From DATHWB01 sp035544575 (lineage in GTDB: Bacteria > Actinomycetota > Acidimicrobiia > Spongiisociales > ZC4RG35): a stretch of DNA of 54,379 bases. The position numbers and the translations under genes were made by a program. The stretch spans positions 1-54,379 of the forward strand of contig DATKEC010000059.1 of NCBI GenBank assembly GCA_035544575.1. The letters run 5' to 3'. The notes under the pieces are model-generated. The model saw only the letters and a list, made by a program, of their open reading frames with translations. It was not told the DNA's origin and made no database searches. Below are positions 26,191-35,796 of this stretch, piece after piece (the stretch's first letter is position 1; each line of letters starts with the position of its first letter).

Positions 26191-26206
26191 CCCGCGGGAC
26201 TGTGGC

Positions 26207-27133
26207 CTACAGCAGTTCTTCGAGATCGACACCGCAGGACGGGTGACGCAGCTTGGCCAGCGCCCTGCTTTCGATGTTGCGGACCCGCTCGCGTGTGAGC
26301 CCGAGGTGCTTTCCCACCGCCGACATCGTCCAAGGATCGTCCCCGGACAGACCGAATCGAAGGTCGACCACGATCCGTTCCTCGTCGTCGAGATGGGTGA
26401 GGGCCACCATCATCTGGTTGTGCCGATCAACTTCGGCTGCCTCCGAATACGGATCCGGTGCGGCGACATCGACGACGAATTCGTGAAGCTCGGAGTCGCC
26501 TTCCTCGCCGACAGGCCGGTCGAGTGAGACCGTGTCGGTCGGGGCGCGGACGGCGGCTTCGACTTTGTCGATCTCCAAGCCGCTGTACTCCGCGATCTCT
26601 TCGAGTGTCGGGGGACGACGGAGCGTCTCGAAGAGGATCTGGCGAGTGTCCTGGACGGTCCGCACGATGTCCACCATGTGAACAGGCAGCCGGATCGTCC
26701 GTGCCGCGTTGCCCAGCCCTCGACTGATCGCCTGCCGTATCCACCACGTGGCGTAGGTCGAGAACTTGAAACCCTTCTTCCAGTCGTACTTTTCGACCGC
26801 GCGGATGAGTCCGAGGTTGCCCTCTTGGATGAGGTCGAGCAGGTCCAGACCCCGGCCGGCATAACGCTTGGCGATCGAGATGACGAGGCGGAGGTTGGCC
26901 CGGATGAAGGCCATCTTGGCTTCTTCGCCCTGCTCGACGATCCGCCTCAGCCGACGGCGTTCTTCGGGATCGAGATCGGTCTCGGTCTCCAGTCTGAGCG
27001 AGGCACGGCGGCCGTGTTCCATCGTGCGGGAGAGACGGATCTCGTCCTCAGCCGTGAGGAGCGAGTGGGACGACACCTCGTCGAGGTACATGCCGATCGT
27101 GTCGGCTGCCGATGCCGAGTGGCGCTCGGACAC
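26207..27133 (-). CDS. RNA polymerase sigma factor, sigma-70 family group 1/2 (SigA/SigB-like)
   Basis: 308 residues. Region 1.2 (DTIGMYLDEVSSHSLLTAED) is followed by region 2 (RLVISIAKRYAGRGLDLLDL, KGFKFSTYATWWIRQAISRG), region 3 and region 4.2 (SAVGKHLGLTRERVRNIE). It lacks the long acidic region 1.1 of primary SigA, so it is more likely a non-essential group 2 factor, though it should read similar -10/-35 promoters. GTG start at 27133 has GGAAGGGGG as ribosome-binding site. The 166-base gap to the next gene holds the two divergent promoters. Confidence 0.9.
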   Translation of the reverse strand: MSERHSASAADTIGMYLDEVSSHSLLTAEDEIRLSRTMEHGRRASLRLETETDLDPEERRRLRRIVEQGEEAKMAFIRANLRLVISIAKRYAGRGLDLLDLIQEGNLGLIRAVEKYDWKKGFKFSTYATWWIRQAISRGLGNAARTIRLPVHMVDIVRTVQDTRQILFETLRRPPTLEEIAEYSGLEIDKVEAAVRAPTDTVSLDRPVGEEGDSELHEFVVDVAAPDPYSEAAEVDRHNQMMVALTHLDDEERIVVDLRFGLSGDDPWTMSAVGKHLGLTRERVRNIESRALAKLRHPSCGVDLEELL

Positions 27134-27283
27134 GTGGACCCCCTTCCGTCCCTGCGTTCGGTGTTCTCTGTCTGTGCGGTGCGTCGCTGCGTTTCTCTAG
27201 CCTGCCACCCTCGGCCAACGTATCACCGGGCTGTGACGCCCGCAACGAAGTTTCTTCGAGGTTCGCCTAGCGGCCGGGGTTCG

Positions 27284-27299
27284 TACACTTGTCTCCATC
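27284..27299 (+). promoter_or_regulatory. -10 box of a probable leaderless promoter
   Basis: TACACT (27284-27289), then 10 nt, then the GTG start at 27300. No ribosome-binding site. Confidence 0.45.
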
Positions 27300-28763
27300 G
27301 TGGCCAAACGCTCCCATCAACTGCGGCTGCTGCTCGTCGTCACCCTGCTGTGGGCCGGCTGGGCGGCCTTCGCCGCGTTCGGACCGGAAACCTCGGCTGC
27401 GGTGGCCGTCGTCGACGAGTCCGGTATTCCGGTGGCGGGCGCCGCTCTGGTGGTCGGCGACAATGAGGTTGCCACGACGGGCTCTGACGGCGTCGCGGTC
27501 CTCGACTGGCCCGACCGCGGTGTACTCCACGTTCACGCGGAAGGCTTCTTCACCCAGCCGGTGATCGCCCCCACGGTGGACTCGGCGACGACAGTGCGTC
27601 TCATGCCGCACACGCTACGCGGGGTCGTCCAGGATCCGGACGGCCGCCCCGTGGCCGGGGTCTACGTCGAGTCAGGGCAGGGTTCGGCGGTCTCCGGTCG
27701 GGACGGATCCTTTCTCGTCCGCCTCGCTGAACCGGGAAGAGTTCGGGTCTGGCGTCCCGCCTGGCAGCTGGGGGACTTCGACTGGGACGGCGGACTGGGA
27801 GAGCGCACGGTTCAGATCGAGTCGCGCGTCATCAAGGCGGTTCACGTGACGGGAGAGGTGGCGGGCGATCCCATCCGGTGGGAAGCAATGCTCGATCTGA
27901 AGGACGCCACCGAGCTGAACGGCGTGATGCTCGACCTCAAGGACGAGTACGGGTTGATCTATTACGACACTGCGGTCGGCCTTGCCGAGGAGGCCAACGC
28001 CACCTACCCCCTGTACGACCTCGGCGAGATCGTGCGCGACGTCGACGAGCGCGGGCTCTATCTGATCGGTCGGATCGTGACGTTCCAGGATCCTCAGGCG
28101 GCGAACCGGATCCCCGACATCGCCGCATGGGACACCGCGACCGGCGCTCCCTACAACAAGGCGGGGCAGTGGTTCCTCGACCCGACGGATCCGAAGGCGC
28201 GGGGGTACGCGCTGTCGCTGGCGGTCGAGGCATGTCAGTTCGGCGTGGACGAGATCCAGTTCGATTACGTCCGCTATCCCGATGGTCTGCCGGACACGGT
28301 GGTCTTCGACGGGGGTGCAGACTCCGAGACCCGCGTCGAGACGATCGAGTCCTTCCTCCTCGAAGCCCGCGACGTTCTCCATCCTCTCGGGTGCGCGGTC
28401 GCCGCGGACATCTTCGGCTTCATCACGACCGCGCGGGACGACGGGGGGATCGGACAGCAATGGGAGGTCGTCGCAGACGCTCTCGACGTGGTTTCGCCGA
28501 TGCTCTATCCGAGCCATTACTCGGCGGACTGGTACGGCTTCGCCCGCCCGGTGGATCACCCGGGGGAGATGGTGCACAGGGCCTTGCAGGACGGGATCTC
28601 GCGTCTCGAGCGGGGCACCGTCATTCGTCCCTGGCTTCAGGACTTCGGCTACACGGCGGATCAGGTAAGGGCCCAGACCGAGGCGGCTGAAGCCTTCGGC
28701 CTCGGGTGGATGCTGTGGAATGCGTTCTCGAACGTGAGCGTCGACGCACTCGACCCGAGATGA
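27300..28763 (+). CDS. Putative glycoside hydrolase (DUF4015/GH13-like barrel) with carboxypeptidase-regulatory-like domain
   Basis: 487 residues. A signal or anchor segment (about residues 8-26) is followed by two copies of a beta-sandwich pattern: VVDESGIPVAGAALVVGDNE, then VVQDPDGRPVAGVYVESG. From about residue 180 the TIM-barrel domain of the putative glycoside hydrolase family PF13200 begins, with LDLKDEYGLIYYDT, GLYLIGRIVTFQDP and VDEIQFDYVRYPDG, where acidic residues are likely catalytic. The substrate is unknown; an extracellular or wall polysaccharide is likely. The stop is 9 bases from the convergent membrane protein gene. Confidence 0.8.
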   Translation: MAKRSHQLRLLLVVTLLWAGWAAFAAFGPETSAAVAVVDESGIPVAGAALVVGDNEVATTGSDGVAVLDWPDRGVLHVHAEGFFTQPVIAPTVDSATTVRLMPHTLRGVVQDPDGRPVAGVYVESGQGSAVSGRDGSFLVRLAEPGRVRVWRPAWQLGDFDWDGGLGERTVQIESRVIKAVHVTGEVAGDPIRWEAMLDLKDATELNGVMLDLKDEYGLIYYDTAVGLAEEANATYPLYDLGEIVRDVDERGLYLIGRIVTFQDPQAANRIPDIAAWDTATGAPYNKAGQWFLDPTDPKARGYALSLAVEACQFGVDEIQFDYVRYPDGLPDTVVFDGGADSETRVETIESFLLEARDVLHPLGCAVAADIFGFITTARDDGGIGQQWEVVADALDVVSPMLYPSHYSADWYGFARPVDHPGEMVHRALQDGISRLERGTVIRPWLQDFGYTADQVRAQTEAAEAFGLGWMLWNAFSNVSVDALDPR

Positions 28764-28772
28764 CCCGATCCG

Positions 28773-29588
28773 TCAGGCTCCCACGCCGTCGGCGGATCTG
28801 ACCACTGCCACGGCGGCGTAGGTCAGCAACAGGGGAGCGATCGCCACGATGCCTGGCCCTCCGGCGGCGACCGCAGACAGGGCTCCGGCGAGGATTCCGA
28901 ACAGTGCCGCCTCCCTCAGCCGGGAGGGTTCGAGCGATGTCTTGGTCCAGTCCGCCAGCGCCAGCACCGGGATCGGCCGGACGACCACCATCGCACCCGC
29001 CAGTCCGACGGCGAGGACGACGAGACCGGCTGTCTCCGGCACTTCCCACGCCCCGAGGCTGTCGCTCAGGGCCACCCTGGCGGTGACGCCGACGGCGAGC
29101 GCGGCGCCCCACAGGCCTACGTTGGGGGGAGGATCGCCGGGGAGAGCCGCGTCCCGCACCATGGCGAAGGCCAGCAGGATCGCTGCGGCCCACCCCCACG
29201 GCGTGTCGCCGACCGCCACCGCGGCCAGTACCAGCACCGCCAGATCAGTCGTTTTCGGAGGGAGACCCGTAGAGCGCACGAGAATCCGCAGCGTGACCAT
29301 GACGACGAACAGGGGAGCCGGGGCGGGTGGGCCGACGACGAGGGCGGCCACGGGCGCCGCGATGGCGGCCAGCACCGCCGAAGGCGGTCGATCGGGGTCG
29401 AGTTCTCGGGCGATCGCCCAGGCAGCGAACGTGGCGAGACCGGTCGAGACGGCGCGACGGACGTCGTTCGTGTCCAGCCCATAGACGACGAGGGCGGCAC
29501 CGATCGGAGCCAGCATCGCAAACACGTTCGAAGGGCGACGGAGGTCGATGGTCCTTCCGACGTGGGTGATGTGGGAGAGGCGTCTCAC
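28773..29588 (-). CDS. Hypothetical multi-pass membrane protein
   Basis: 271 residues, Ala/Val/Leu-rich, with about eight hydrophobic segments, for example FAMLAPIGAALVVYGL near the N-terminus and GPGIVAIAPLLLTYAAVAVV at the C-terminus. I do not recognise a family. It starts with GTG 12 nt after the M20 peptidase stop and is the last gene of the peptide-transport operon. A role in amino-acid export or transport support would fit the position but is not shown by sequence. Confidence 0.6.
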   Translation of the reverse strand: MRRLSHITHVGRTIDLRRPSNVFAMLAPIGAALVVYGLDTNDVRRAVSTGLATFAAWAIARELDPDRPPSAVLAAIAAPVAALVVGPPAPAPLFVVMVTLRILVRSTGLPPKTTDLAVLVLAAVAVGDTPWGWAAAILLAFAMVRDAALPGDPPPNVGLWGAALAVGVTARVALSDSLGAWEVPETAGLVVLAVGLAGAMVVVRPIPVLALADWTKTSLEPSRLREAALFGILAGALSAVAAGGPGIVAIAPLLLTYAAVAVVRSADGVGA

Positions 29589-29600
29589 GGCGACGGACCC

Positions 29601-30791
29601 TTACGAGCGCTCCGACAGGAACCGGAGGGCGGCGGCGACATAGACCCGGGCGTGTCGTATCAGGTCTTCGGTCTCGACGTACTCGTCGGCCGAGTGAGCG
29701 ATCCATTTGCCCCCCGGGCCATAGACGACGACGGGGATGGCGGCGTCCCGCCACAGGATGGTGCCGTCGGTGGTGCCGGGAACGCCGCCGAAGACCGGCG
29801 GCTGGCCGGTGACCTCGGTGTGGGCGGCCGCCACCGCCGCCACGATCGGTTCGTCGGTCGCGGTCGTGGTCGGGGGACGGTCGACCAGAACGGTGGACGT
29901 GATCTCCACGCCGGAGGAGGTGGACACCTGTTCGGCGGCGGTGGCGATCCGGGCGAGCAGATCGAGGTGTCCAACACCCGGGACGGTGCGGATGTCGACG
30001 GTCAGCAGACCGGTCGACGGGATCACGTTGAGTTGGGGGAGTGACCCGGCGGTGATGTGGGTGGGGGTGAGATAGGCCAGGCCCAGATCCGGATGTTCAC
30101 CGGGGTCCTCGTGCAGGGTGGTCTCGATTTCCCGCATCGCCGTCACGAATGCGGTCATGGCCGTCACCGGGTTCCGACCCTGATGCGGCATCGCCCCGTG
30201 CGCCATCCGCCCTTCGAAGTCGACCCGGAGGCGGATCGCTCCCTTCTGCGTCGTGCAGATCTCGCCCGCCTCCGGTTCACAGACGATCGCGGCGTCGATG
30301 TCGCGGGCATGGCCCCGTGCGACGAAGTCGTGCACTCCGATCATCATCTCCTCCTCGTCGCAGAGGACACCGAGGACGATCGTGCCCGGGAAGGGGCCAG
30401 CCGCCTCGATCGCTCGGGCGGCGAAGAGCATGGCGGCCAGACCCCCCTTCATGTCCGCCGAACCTCGTCCGTAGATGCGTCCGTCGACCATCTCGGCGCC
30501 GAACGGATCGTGGGTCCATTCCTCGGGGTCCCCGGGCGTCACGACATCGGTGTGGCCTTCGAAGAGCAGCGTCGGGCCGGGCAGTCCCCCGTCGAGGCGG
30601 ATGATGCAGTTCGGTCTGCCAGGTGCCACCGCTTCGACGGTGGCCGTCCACCCCCAGGAGGTCGCGAGGGCGACCACCTCCTCGACGACCCGGGCCTCGC
30701 CCTGGCCCGGCTGGTTCACGCTGGGGATGCGAACCAGCCGGCGGGTGAAGTCGACCAAGCCGTCGATGTCGACGGCCGGCCGTTCGATCAC
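29601..30791 (-). CDS. M20 family metallopeptidase (ArgE/DapE/CPG2-like)
   Basis: 396 residues. Di-zinc amidohydrolase fold: LLFEGHTDVV gives the first His and Asp, GRGSADMKGGLAAML the bridging Asp, and LCDEEEMMIG the catalytic Glu and next ligand. The lid domain runs from GRMAHGAMPHQGRNP. No signal peptide, so it acts in the cytoplasm on imported peptides or N-acyl amino acids. The start is GTG 30791, overlapping the substrate-binding-protein stop (GTGA); the open frame further upstream is inside that gene. Gene order implies that the importer delivers its substrate. Confidence 0.9.
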   Translation of the reverse strand: MIERPAVDIDGLVDFTRRLVRIPSVNQPGQGEARVVEEVVALATSWGWTATVEAVAPGRPNCIIRLDGGLPGPTLLFEGHTDVVTPGDPEEWTHDPFGAEMVDGRIYGRGSADMKGGLAAMLFAARAIEAAGPFPGTIVLGVLCDEEEMMIGVHDFVARGHARDIDAAIVCEPEAGEICTTQKGAIRLRVDFEGRMAHGAMPHQGRNPVTAMTAFVTAMREIETTLHEDPGEHPDLGLAYLTPTHITAGSLPQLNVIPSTGLLTVDIRTVPGVGHLDLLARIATAAEQVSTSSGVEITSTVLVDRPPTTTATDEPIVAAVAAAHTEVTGQPPVFGGVPGTTDGTILWRDAAIPVVVYGPGGKWIAHSADEYVETEDLIRHARVYVAAALRFLSERS

Positions 30792-32347
30792 GGGTTGACG
30801 GCGAGCTTGGTGACGTCGATGGCGAGTCCCGGCAGATCCGCCTCGTAGCCGGTGACGCCCCTCCGGATCACCGACAACGCGGGAAGGACGAAGAGCCAGT
30901 TGTCGGCCGCCACCGCCGTGATCTCCTCGAGCACCGATGCGTAGAGCTCGTTGCGGGTGTCGGGGTCGGGCTCGGCGTCGGCCTGCTCGAGGATCGCCGC
31001 CACCTGGGGGCTGTCGTTGCCCCAGTAGTAGTCGGGGTTGCCGTACTGACCGAGATCCCGCGGTTCGACGTGGGCGACGATCGACATGTCGTAGTCGTGG
31101 TTGGTGAACACGTCGTCCAGCCAGACGCCCCACTCCACGTTGGTGATGTTGACCGTGATCCCTACTTCCGCCAGCTGGCTGGCGATGATCTCACCGGAGC
31201 GGCTGGCGTAGGAGACGGGGGGCAGGATCATCTCGAGGGTGATGTCTTCGGCTCCCGCCTCCACCAGCAGCTCGACAGCCCGGTCGGGATCGTACGGATA
31301 GACATCGGTCAGATCCCGGTACCACGGATCCAGCGGAGTCGAGAAGGTGCCGATCACCGTTCCGTAGCCGGCGTACGCCAGATCCACGACGGCCTGGCGG
31401 TCGATGGCGTGGGTGATCGCTTGGCGCACCCGCACGTCGTCCAGCGGGGCGCGCCGGCCATTGAGCGACAACGTGACTTCGCCGTTGCTGAGCCCCTGCA
31501 AGACCTCGAAACGATCGTCCGATTCGAACGCGGTGAGCAGTTCCGGCGCGGAAACACCGGCGACGATGTCCAAGTCGTCACCGAGCATGGCGTTGTTGAG
31601 GGCGTTGGGTTCGTTGATGTAGCGGAACCTGACCGTTTCGAGCAGTGCCGCTTCGCCCCAGTAATCGTCGTTCCTGACCAGGGTGATGGAGTCACCCACC
31701 GTCCAGCTGTCGAAGACGAAAGGCCCGGTGCCGACCGGTGAGTTGGCGATGGTGCCGATTGCAGATTCGTCCAGGATCACGCCCTGGCTTTGGGTCAGGA
31801 AGAACAACAGGTTGGAGCTGACCTGTTCGACGGTGATCGCGACCGTCGAGGGGTCGACCGCGGCGACGAAGCTGATCGGCGCCAAGGTCGTCGCGAACGG
31901 ATGGGCGGGTTCCTTGGTGAGCACGTGGTTGATCGAGAACACGACGTCGTCGGCGTCGAGGGCCGCGCCACTGTGGAACGTGACGCCTTCGCGCAAGTCG
32001 AAGGTGTAGGTGAGGCCGTCCTCGCTCACGTCCCAGCTCTCGGCCAGCAGGCCGGTGATCGACCCGTCGGCTTCAAGCTTCACGAGTGTCTCATAGACGT
32101 TGTAGAGCAGCACCTGGGGGATGGCAGCCGCCGGACTCGCGGTCAGGTCGAGCGTCGGTGGCTCCAGTTGCAGGCCGATCACCACTTCAGTCTGGGCGGA
32201 TACCTCGGCGGCGGTCGTGGTCGTGGGCTCGGCCGTGGTGGTCGTGGACTCCGGCTGGCTCACCGTCGTGGTCGTGTCCTCGGCGGACCCTGCGCAGGCG
32301 CCGACGACCAACGCCAGCGCGGTCAACAGGCTCGTGGAACGTCGCAT
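30788..32347 (-). CDS. Peptide/nickel-type ABC transporter substrate-binding lipoprotein (SBP family 5)
   Basis: 519 residues. Lipoprotein signal MRRSTSLLTALALVVGAC places lipid-modified Cys at residue 18. A Thr-rich linker follows and then the SBP_bac_5 domain (VVIGLQLEPPTLDL, LAESWDVSEDGLTYTFDLRE). It captures peptides or similar amphipathic solutes outside the membrane and hands them to the two permeases. ATG at 32347 has GGAGG 7 nt upstream; the earlier ATG at 32377 would spoil the signal peptide. Fifty-five bases separate it from the ATPase gene, the largest gap in this operon. Confidence 0.9.
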   Translation of the reverse strand: MRRSTSLLTALALVVGACAGSAEDTTTTVSQPESTTTTAEPTTTTAAEVSAQTEVVIGLQLEPPTLDLTASPAAAIPQVLLYNVYETLVKLEADGSITGLLAESWDVSEDGLTYTFDLREGVTFHSGAALDADDVVFSINHVLTKEPAHPFATTLAPISFVAAVDPSTVAITVEQVSSNLLFFLTQSQGVILDESAIGTIANSPVGTGPFVFDSWTVGDSITLVRNDDYWGEAALLETVRFRYINEPNALNNAMLGDDLDIVAGVSAPELLTAFESDDRFEVLQGLSNGEVTLSLNGRRAPLDDVRVRQAITHAIDRQAVVDLAYAGYGTVIGTFSTPLDPWYRDLTDVYPYDPDRAVELLVEAGAEDITLEMILPPVSYASRSGEIIASQLAEVGITVNITNVEWGVWLDDVFTNHDYDMSIVAHVEPRDLGQYGNPDYYWGNDSPQVAAILEQADAEPDPDTRNELYASVLEEITAVAADNWLFVLPALSVIRRGVTGYEADLPGLAIDVTKLAVNP

Positions 32348-32402
32348 CGTCGAACCTCCAAATGTGGTCCCTGGCATCGTAGGACGAAGCGAAGAACACC
32401 GA

Positions 32403-34007
32403 TCAGGTGGGGGTGGTCCCGTCGAGGCGGGGGATGGAGTCGACGAGCTGACGGGTGTAGGCCGTGGAGGGCTGACGAAACACCTCGTCGGCAGTGCCGC
32501 GGTCCACGACTCGTCCCGACTGCATCACCACCACCCGGTCACAGATCCGATGGACGACCGACAGGTCGTGGGAGATGAAGATCAGCGTCAGGTCGAAGTC
32601 GGCTTTGAGCCCGGCGAGCAAATCGAGCGTGACCGTCTGCACCGACATGTCCAGCGCGCTCACGGGTTCGTCGGCGACGAGGATCTTGGGATTCGGGGCG
32701 AGTGCCCGAGCGATGGCGATTCGCTGTCTCTGGCCCCCCGAGAACTCGTGGGGGTATCGATCCGCGGAGTCGGCGGGAAGTGCCACCGCCTCGATGAGCT
32801 CTGCCACCCGGGCGGCGCGATCGCCCGGAATCTGCAAGGACCGGATCGGTTCGGAAATGATGTCACCCACCCGGAGGCGTGGGTCGAGCGAGCCCATCGG
32901 ATCCTGGAACACCATCTGGGCGAGGCGCCGGAGCGGACGCAGGTTCCGAGTGGTCGTGAGGTCGATGCCGTCCACCACGATCGAACCGGAATCGGGGCGG
33001 TTGAGGCCGATGAGGAGGCGGGCGAGCGTCGTCTTGCCCGAGCCGGACTCGCCCACGATGCCGAACGTCTCGCCCCGCTGGATGTCGAGGTCCACATCGT
33101 CGACGGCCTGGATCACCGGTGCCGGTTCGCCAACCCGTGTGCGTCGGAGCGTGTAGCCGCGCGAGATGCCGCGGGCGGTGATGATCACGTCGTCGGATGG
33201 CGGCGGCGGGTCTTTGGGCGGGATGGTGCCACTGCGGCTCATCGGCGCCACGGCGTCGACGAGCCGGGCGGTGTAGGGGTGCTGCGGAGCGTCGAAGAGC
33301 CGGCGGGTCGGTCCTCGATCGACGATGCGGCCGTCGTCGATGACCAACAGGTCCTCGGTGATCCCGGCCACCACGGGAAGGTCGTGGGTGATCAGGAGCA
33401 GTGCTGCGTTCGATGTGTCGAGGCGCGCCGCCAACACGTCGAGCACCTGGGCCTGGACGGTCACGTCCAGGGCGGTGGTCGGCTCGTCGGCGATGACCAG
33501 CGACGGTCCGCAGGCCAGGGCCATCGCGATCATCGCCCGCTGGCGTTGTCCGCCGGAGAGCTCATGGGGGTAGGCGCGCGCCCGGCGTTCGGGCTGATCG
33601 ATCCCCACGGCGGTCAACAGAGTCACAACGTGTGCATCGGCTTCCTCGGCCGTCATTCCCCGGTGGATTCGGAGCGGCTCGCCCACCTGGCGTCCCACCC
33701 GCATGACGGCGTTCATGGCCGTCATCGGCTCTTGGAAGATCATCGACATCGAGTTGCCCCGGTACGCGGTCAGCGCCCGGTCGGATCGGCCGATGAGATC
33801 CTCGCCGTCGATGAGAACGCGACCGGATGCACCCAGCCCGTCTGCCAGCAACCCCATGATCGACAGGGCGATCAGCGTCTTGCCCGACCCGGACTCGCCG
33901 ATCAGCCCGGTTCTACCGCCGCGATCGAGTTCGAAGGTGACGTCATCGACCAGGACCGCGCCGGCCTGGGTGGACACGGTGAGACTCTCGACGCTCAGCA
34001 GCGTCAC
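32403..34007 (-). CDS. ABC transporter ATP-binding protein, fused double ATPase (DppD-DppF-type)
   Basis: 534 residues with two complete ATPase domains in tandem. The first has Walker A GESGSGKTL and signature LSGGQRQRA; the second has Walker A GESGSGKTT and signature FSGGQRQRI. It powers the adjacent permeases. The linker between the halves is short and lacks the Cys-rich oligopeptide-transporter C-domain seen in the second double ATPase of this window (52354-54354). Start GTG 34007 overlaps the permease stop (GTGA). Confidence 0.9.
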   Translation of the reverse strand: MTLLSVESLTVSTQAGAVLVDDVTFELDRGGRTGLIGESGSGKTLIALSIMGLLADGLGASGRVLIDGEDLIGRSDRALTAYRGNSMSMIFQEPMTAMNAVMRVGRQVGEPLRIHRGMTAEEADAHVVTLLTAVGIDQPERRARAYPHELSGGQRQRAMIAMALACGPSLVIADEPTTALDVTVQAQVLDVLAARLDTSNAALLLITHDLPVVAGITEDLLVIDDGRIVDRGPTRRLFDAPQHPYTARLVDAVAPMSRSGTIPPKDPPPPSDDVIITARGISRGYTLRRTRVGEPAPVIQAVDDVDLDIQRGETFGIVGESGSGKTTLARLLIGLNRPDSGSIVVDGIDLTTTRNLRPLRRLAQMVFQDPMGSLDPRLRVGDIISEPIRSLQIPGDRAARVAELIEAVALPADSADRYPHEFSGGQRQRIAIARALAPNPKILVADEPVSALDMSVQTVTLDLLAGLKADFDLTLIFISHDLSVVHRICDRVVVMQSGRVVDRGTADEVFRQPSTAYTRQLVDSIPRLDGTTPT

Positions 34008-34828
34008 AGCCGTCTCACCTCGAGTCTCGGGTCGAGGGCGTCCCGCAGCCCGTCTCCGAGCATGTTGAAGCCGAGCACGGTGAACGCGATGGCCAGCCCC
34101 GGCCACACCGCCAGGCGCGGGGAGAGAGCGATGAATGTCTGGGCATCGCGCAGACTCCGGCCCCACGACGGGCGGGGCGGCTGAGCTCCGATGCCGAGGA
34201 AGGAGAGCGCGGCCTCGGCGAGGATGGCGAGGGCGAACAGCACGGTGACCTGCACGATGAGAACCGATGCGATGTTCGGGAGCACATGTCGAACGAAGAT
34301 GAACGTCTTCCCCCGGCCGTAGGTGCGTGCCGCCGCCACGTAGTCCAGTTCGAAGATGCTCAGGGCCGCCCCTCGTGTGACCCGCGCCACGATGGGGATG
34401 TAGGCGATCCCGATCGCCACCATCGCCGGGCCGACGCCGGGTGAGACGGCGGCGACCAGCAGGATGGCGAGAAGCACTGGCGGAAAGGCATAGATCACAT
34501 CCGCGGTGCGCATCACGGCATCCTCGGTCCAGCCGCGGCGAGCGGCGGCGAGTCCCCCCAGCGGTATTCCGACGAGCACGGCGATCCCGACGGCGAGGAT
34601 GCCGACGAACAGGGCGGTCTGGGATCCGACCATGATCTGGGAGGCAACATCACGTCCGAATTGGTCGGTGCCGAGCAGGTGGCCGTCGACGCCGACACCA
34701 AGTAGTCGTTCGGTGGACGAGATCCGCTCAGGGTCGAATGGTGTCCAGGCGAACGACACGAGGGCGGTGACCACCACGACGAGCACGATCCCGGCCCCGA
34801 TCGCGAGGTTCAGACGCCTCCACCTCAT
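34004..34828 (-). CDS. Peptide-type ABC transporter permease (DppC-like)
   Basis: 274 residues, about six transmembrane segments. LLGTDQFGRDVASQIMVGSQ is the DppC/OppC N-terminal hallmark, and the cytoplasmic coupling loop is YVAAARTYGRGKTFIFVRHV. The C-terminus LGDGLRDALDPRLEVRRL is typical. ATG at 34828 overlaps the DppB-like stop (ATGA). Confidence 0.9.
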   Translation of the reverse strand: MRWRRLNLAIGAGIVLVVVVTALVSFAWTPFDPERISSTERLLGVGVDGHLLGTDQFGRDVASQIMVGSQTALFVGILAVGIAVLVGIPLGGLAAARRGWTEDAVMRTADVIYAFPPVLLAILLVAAVSPGVGPAMVAIGIAYIPIVARVTRGAALSIFELDYVAAARTYGRGKTFIFVRHVLPNIASVLIVQVTVLFALAILAEAALSFLGIGAQPPRPSWGRSLRDAQTFIALSPRLAVWPGLAIAFTVLGFNMLGDGLRDALDPRLEVRRL

Positions 34829-35760
34829 CGGTGCGCCACCCGGGGATCGATGAACCGATAGGTCAGGTCCACGAGGAGATTGATCGTGAGGATGATTGCC
34901 ACGATGACGAAGGCGCCGCCCTGGACCAGCAGCAGATCACGACGCGTGATCGCCTGGAGCAGCATCGACCCCAGACCGGGTAGGACGAAGACGCTCTCGA
35001 TCACCACAGTCCCTGCCAGCAGTGCCGCGAACTGGAGTCCGAGAATGGTCAGGACGGGGATGGCGGCGTTGCGCAGACCGTGCCGCCACAGGGCGGCGGA
35101 TCGGGTGAGCCCCTTGGAGCGGGCGGTGCGTATGTAGTCCTCTCTCATCGTGTCGAGGACTGCCGAGCGCACGTACCGCGTGATGATCGCCCCCTGGACG
35201 ATGGCGAGCGAAAGGGCAGGCAGGAAGAGGGCCCGCAGGCCGGCGGTGACGGAACCCCAGCCGGGGAACCCGTTCGCGGGGAACCATCCCCGCCCCACGG
35301 CGAACATGCTGACGAGGATCAGGCCGGCCCAGAACGCCGGAATGGCGAGTCCGATCTGGCTGATGACGGACACGACGGTGTCCCCCAGGCGACGATGCCG
35401 GGCCGCCGCATACACGCCTGCCGGGAAGGCGAGGATCATGGTCATCGTCATCGCCATGAGAGCCAGCGGGATCGTGATCCGCAGACGCGAGCCGATCTGG
35501 GAGGCGATCTCCTGACCCGAGAAGATCGACACTCCGAGGTCACCGGTGACGACGCCGGCCAGCCAGTCGACGTACTGGACTGGGATGGGACGATCGAGAC
35601 CCAACTCAATTCGCAGCGCCGCCACCGACTCGGGTGTCGCCTGGGTCCCCAACATGACCTGGGCGGGGTCACCGGGGAGGATCGACATCACGGAGAACAC
35701 GAGGGCGGACGCCACCAGCACCGAGAACAGAAACACTCCGACCCGGCGAACCACGTACAT
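34825..35760 (-). CDS. Peptide-type ABC transporter permease (DppB-like)
   Basis: 311 residues with six transmembrane segments. The N-terminus MYVVRRVGVFLFSVLVASAL leads into a short extracellular domain (GDPAQVMLGTQATPESVAAL), and the coupling loop is EDYIRTARSKGLTRSAALWR. It forms the membrane channel with the DppC-like partner. ATG at 35760 is the first plausible start and opens the operon; a longer open frame upstream runs antisense through the YccF gene and is rejected. The promoter is in the 36-base gap shared with the divergent YccF gene. Confidence 0.9.
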   Translation of the reverse strand: MYVVRRVGVFLFSVLVASALVFSVMSILPGDPAQVMLGTQATPESVAALRIELGLDRPIPVQYVDWLAGVVTGDLGVSIFSGQEIASQIGSRLRITIPLALMAMTMTMILAFPAGVYAAARHRRLGDTVVSVISQIGLAIPAFWAGLILVSMFAVGRGWFPANGFPGWGSVTAGLRALFLPALSLAIVQGAIITRYVRSAVLDTMREDYIRTARSKGLTRSAALWRHGLRNAAIPVLTILGLQFAALLAGTVVIESVFVLPGLGSMLLQAITRRDLLLVQGGAFVIVAIILTINLLVDLTYRFIDPRVAHR

Positions 35761-35783
35761 CGGTTGGTTGATAGCACATCGCC

Positions 35784-35789
35784 TATCCT
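35784..35789 (+). promoter_or_regulatory. -10 box of a probable leaderless promoter
   Basis: TATCCT, then 7 nt, then the GTG start at 35797. Confidence 0.5.
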
Positions 35790-35796
35790 CCAGACC

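Noticed and set aside
32403..34007. Frameshift or fusion artefact joining two ATPase genes
   Set aside because: The same two-domain layout occurs intact in the second transporter of the window (52354-54354), and double-ATPase fusions are common in peptide-type importers.
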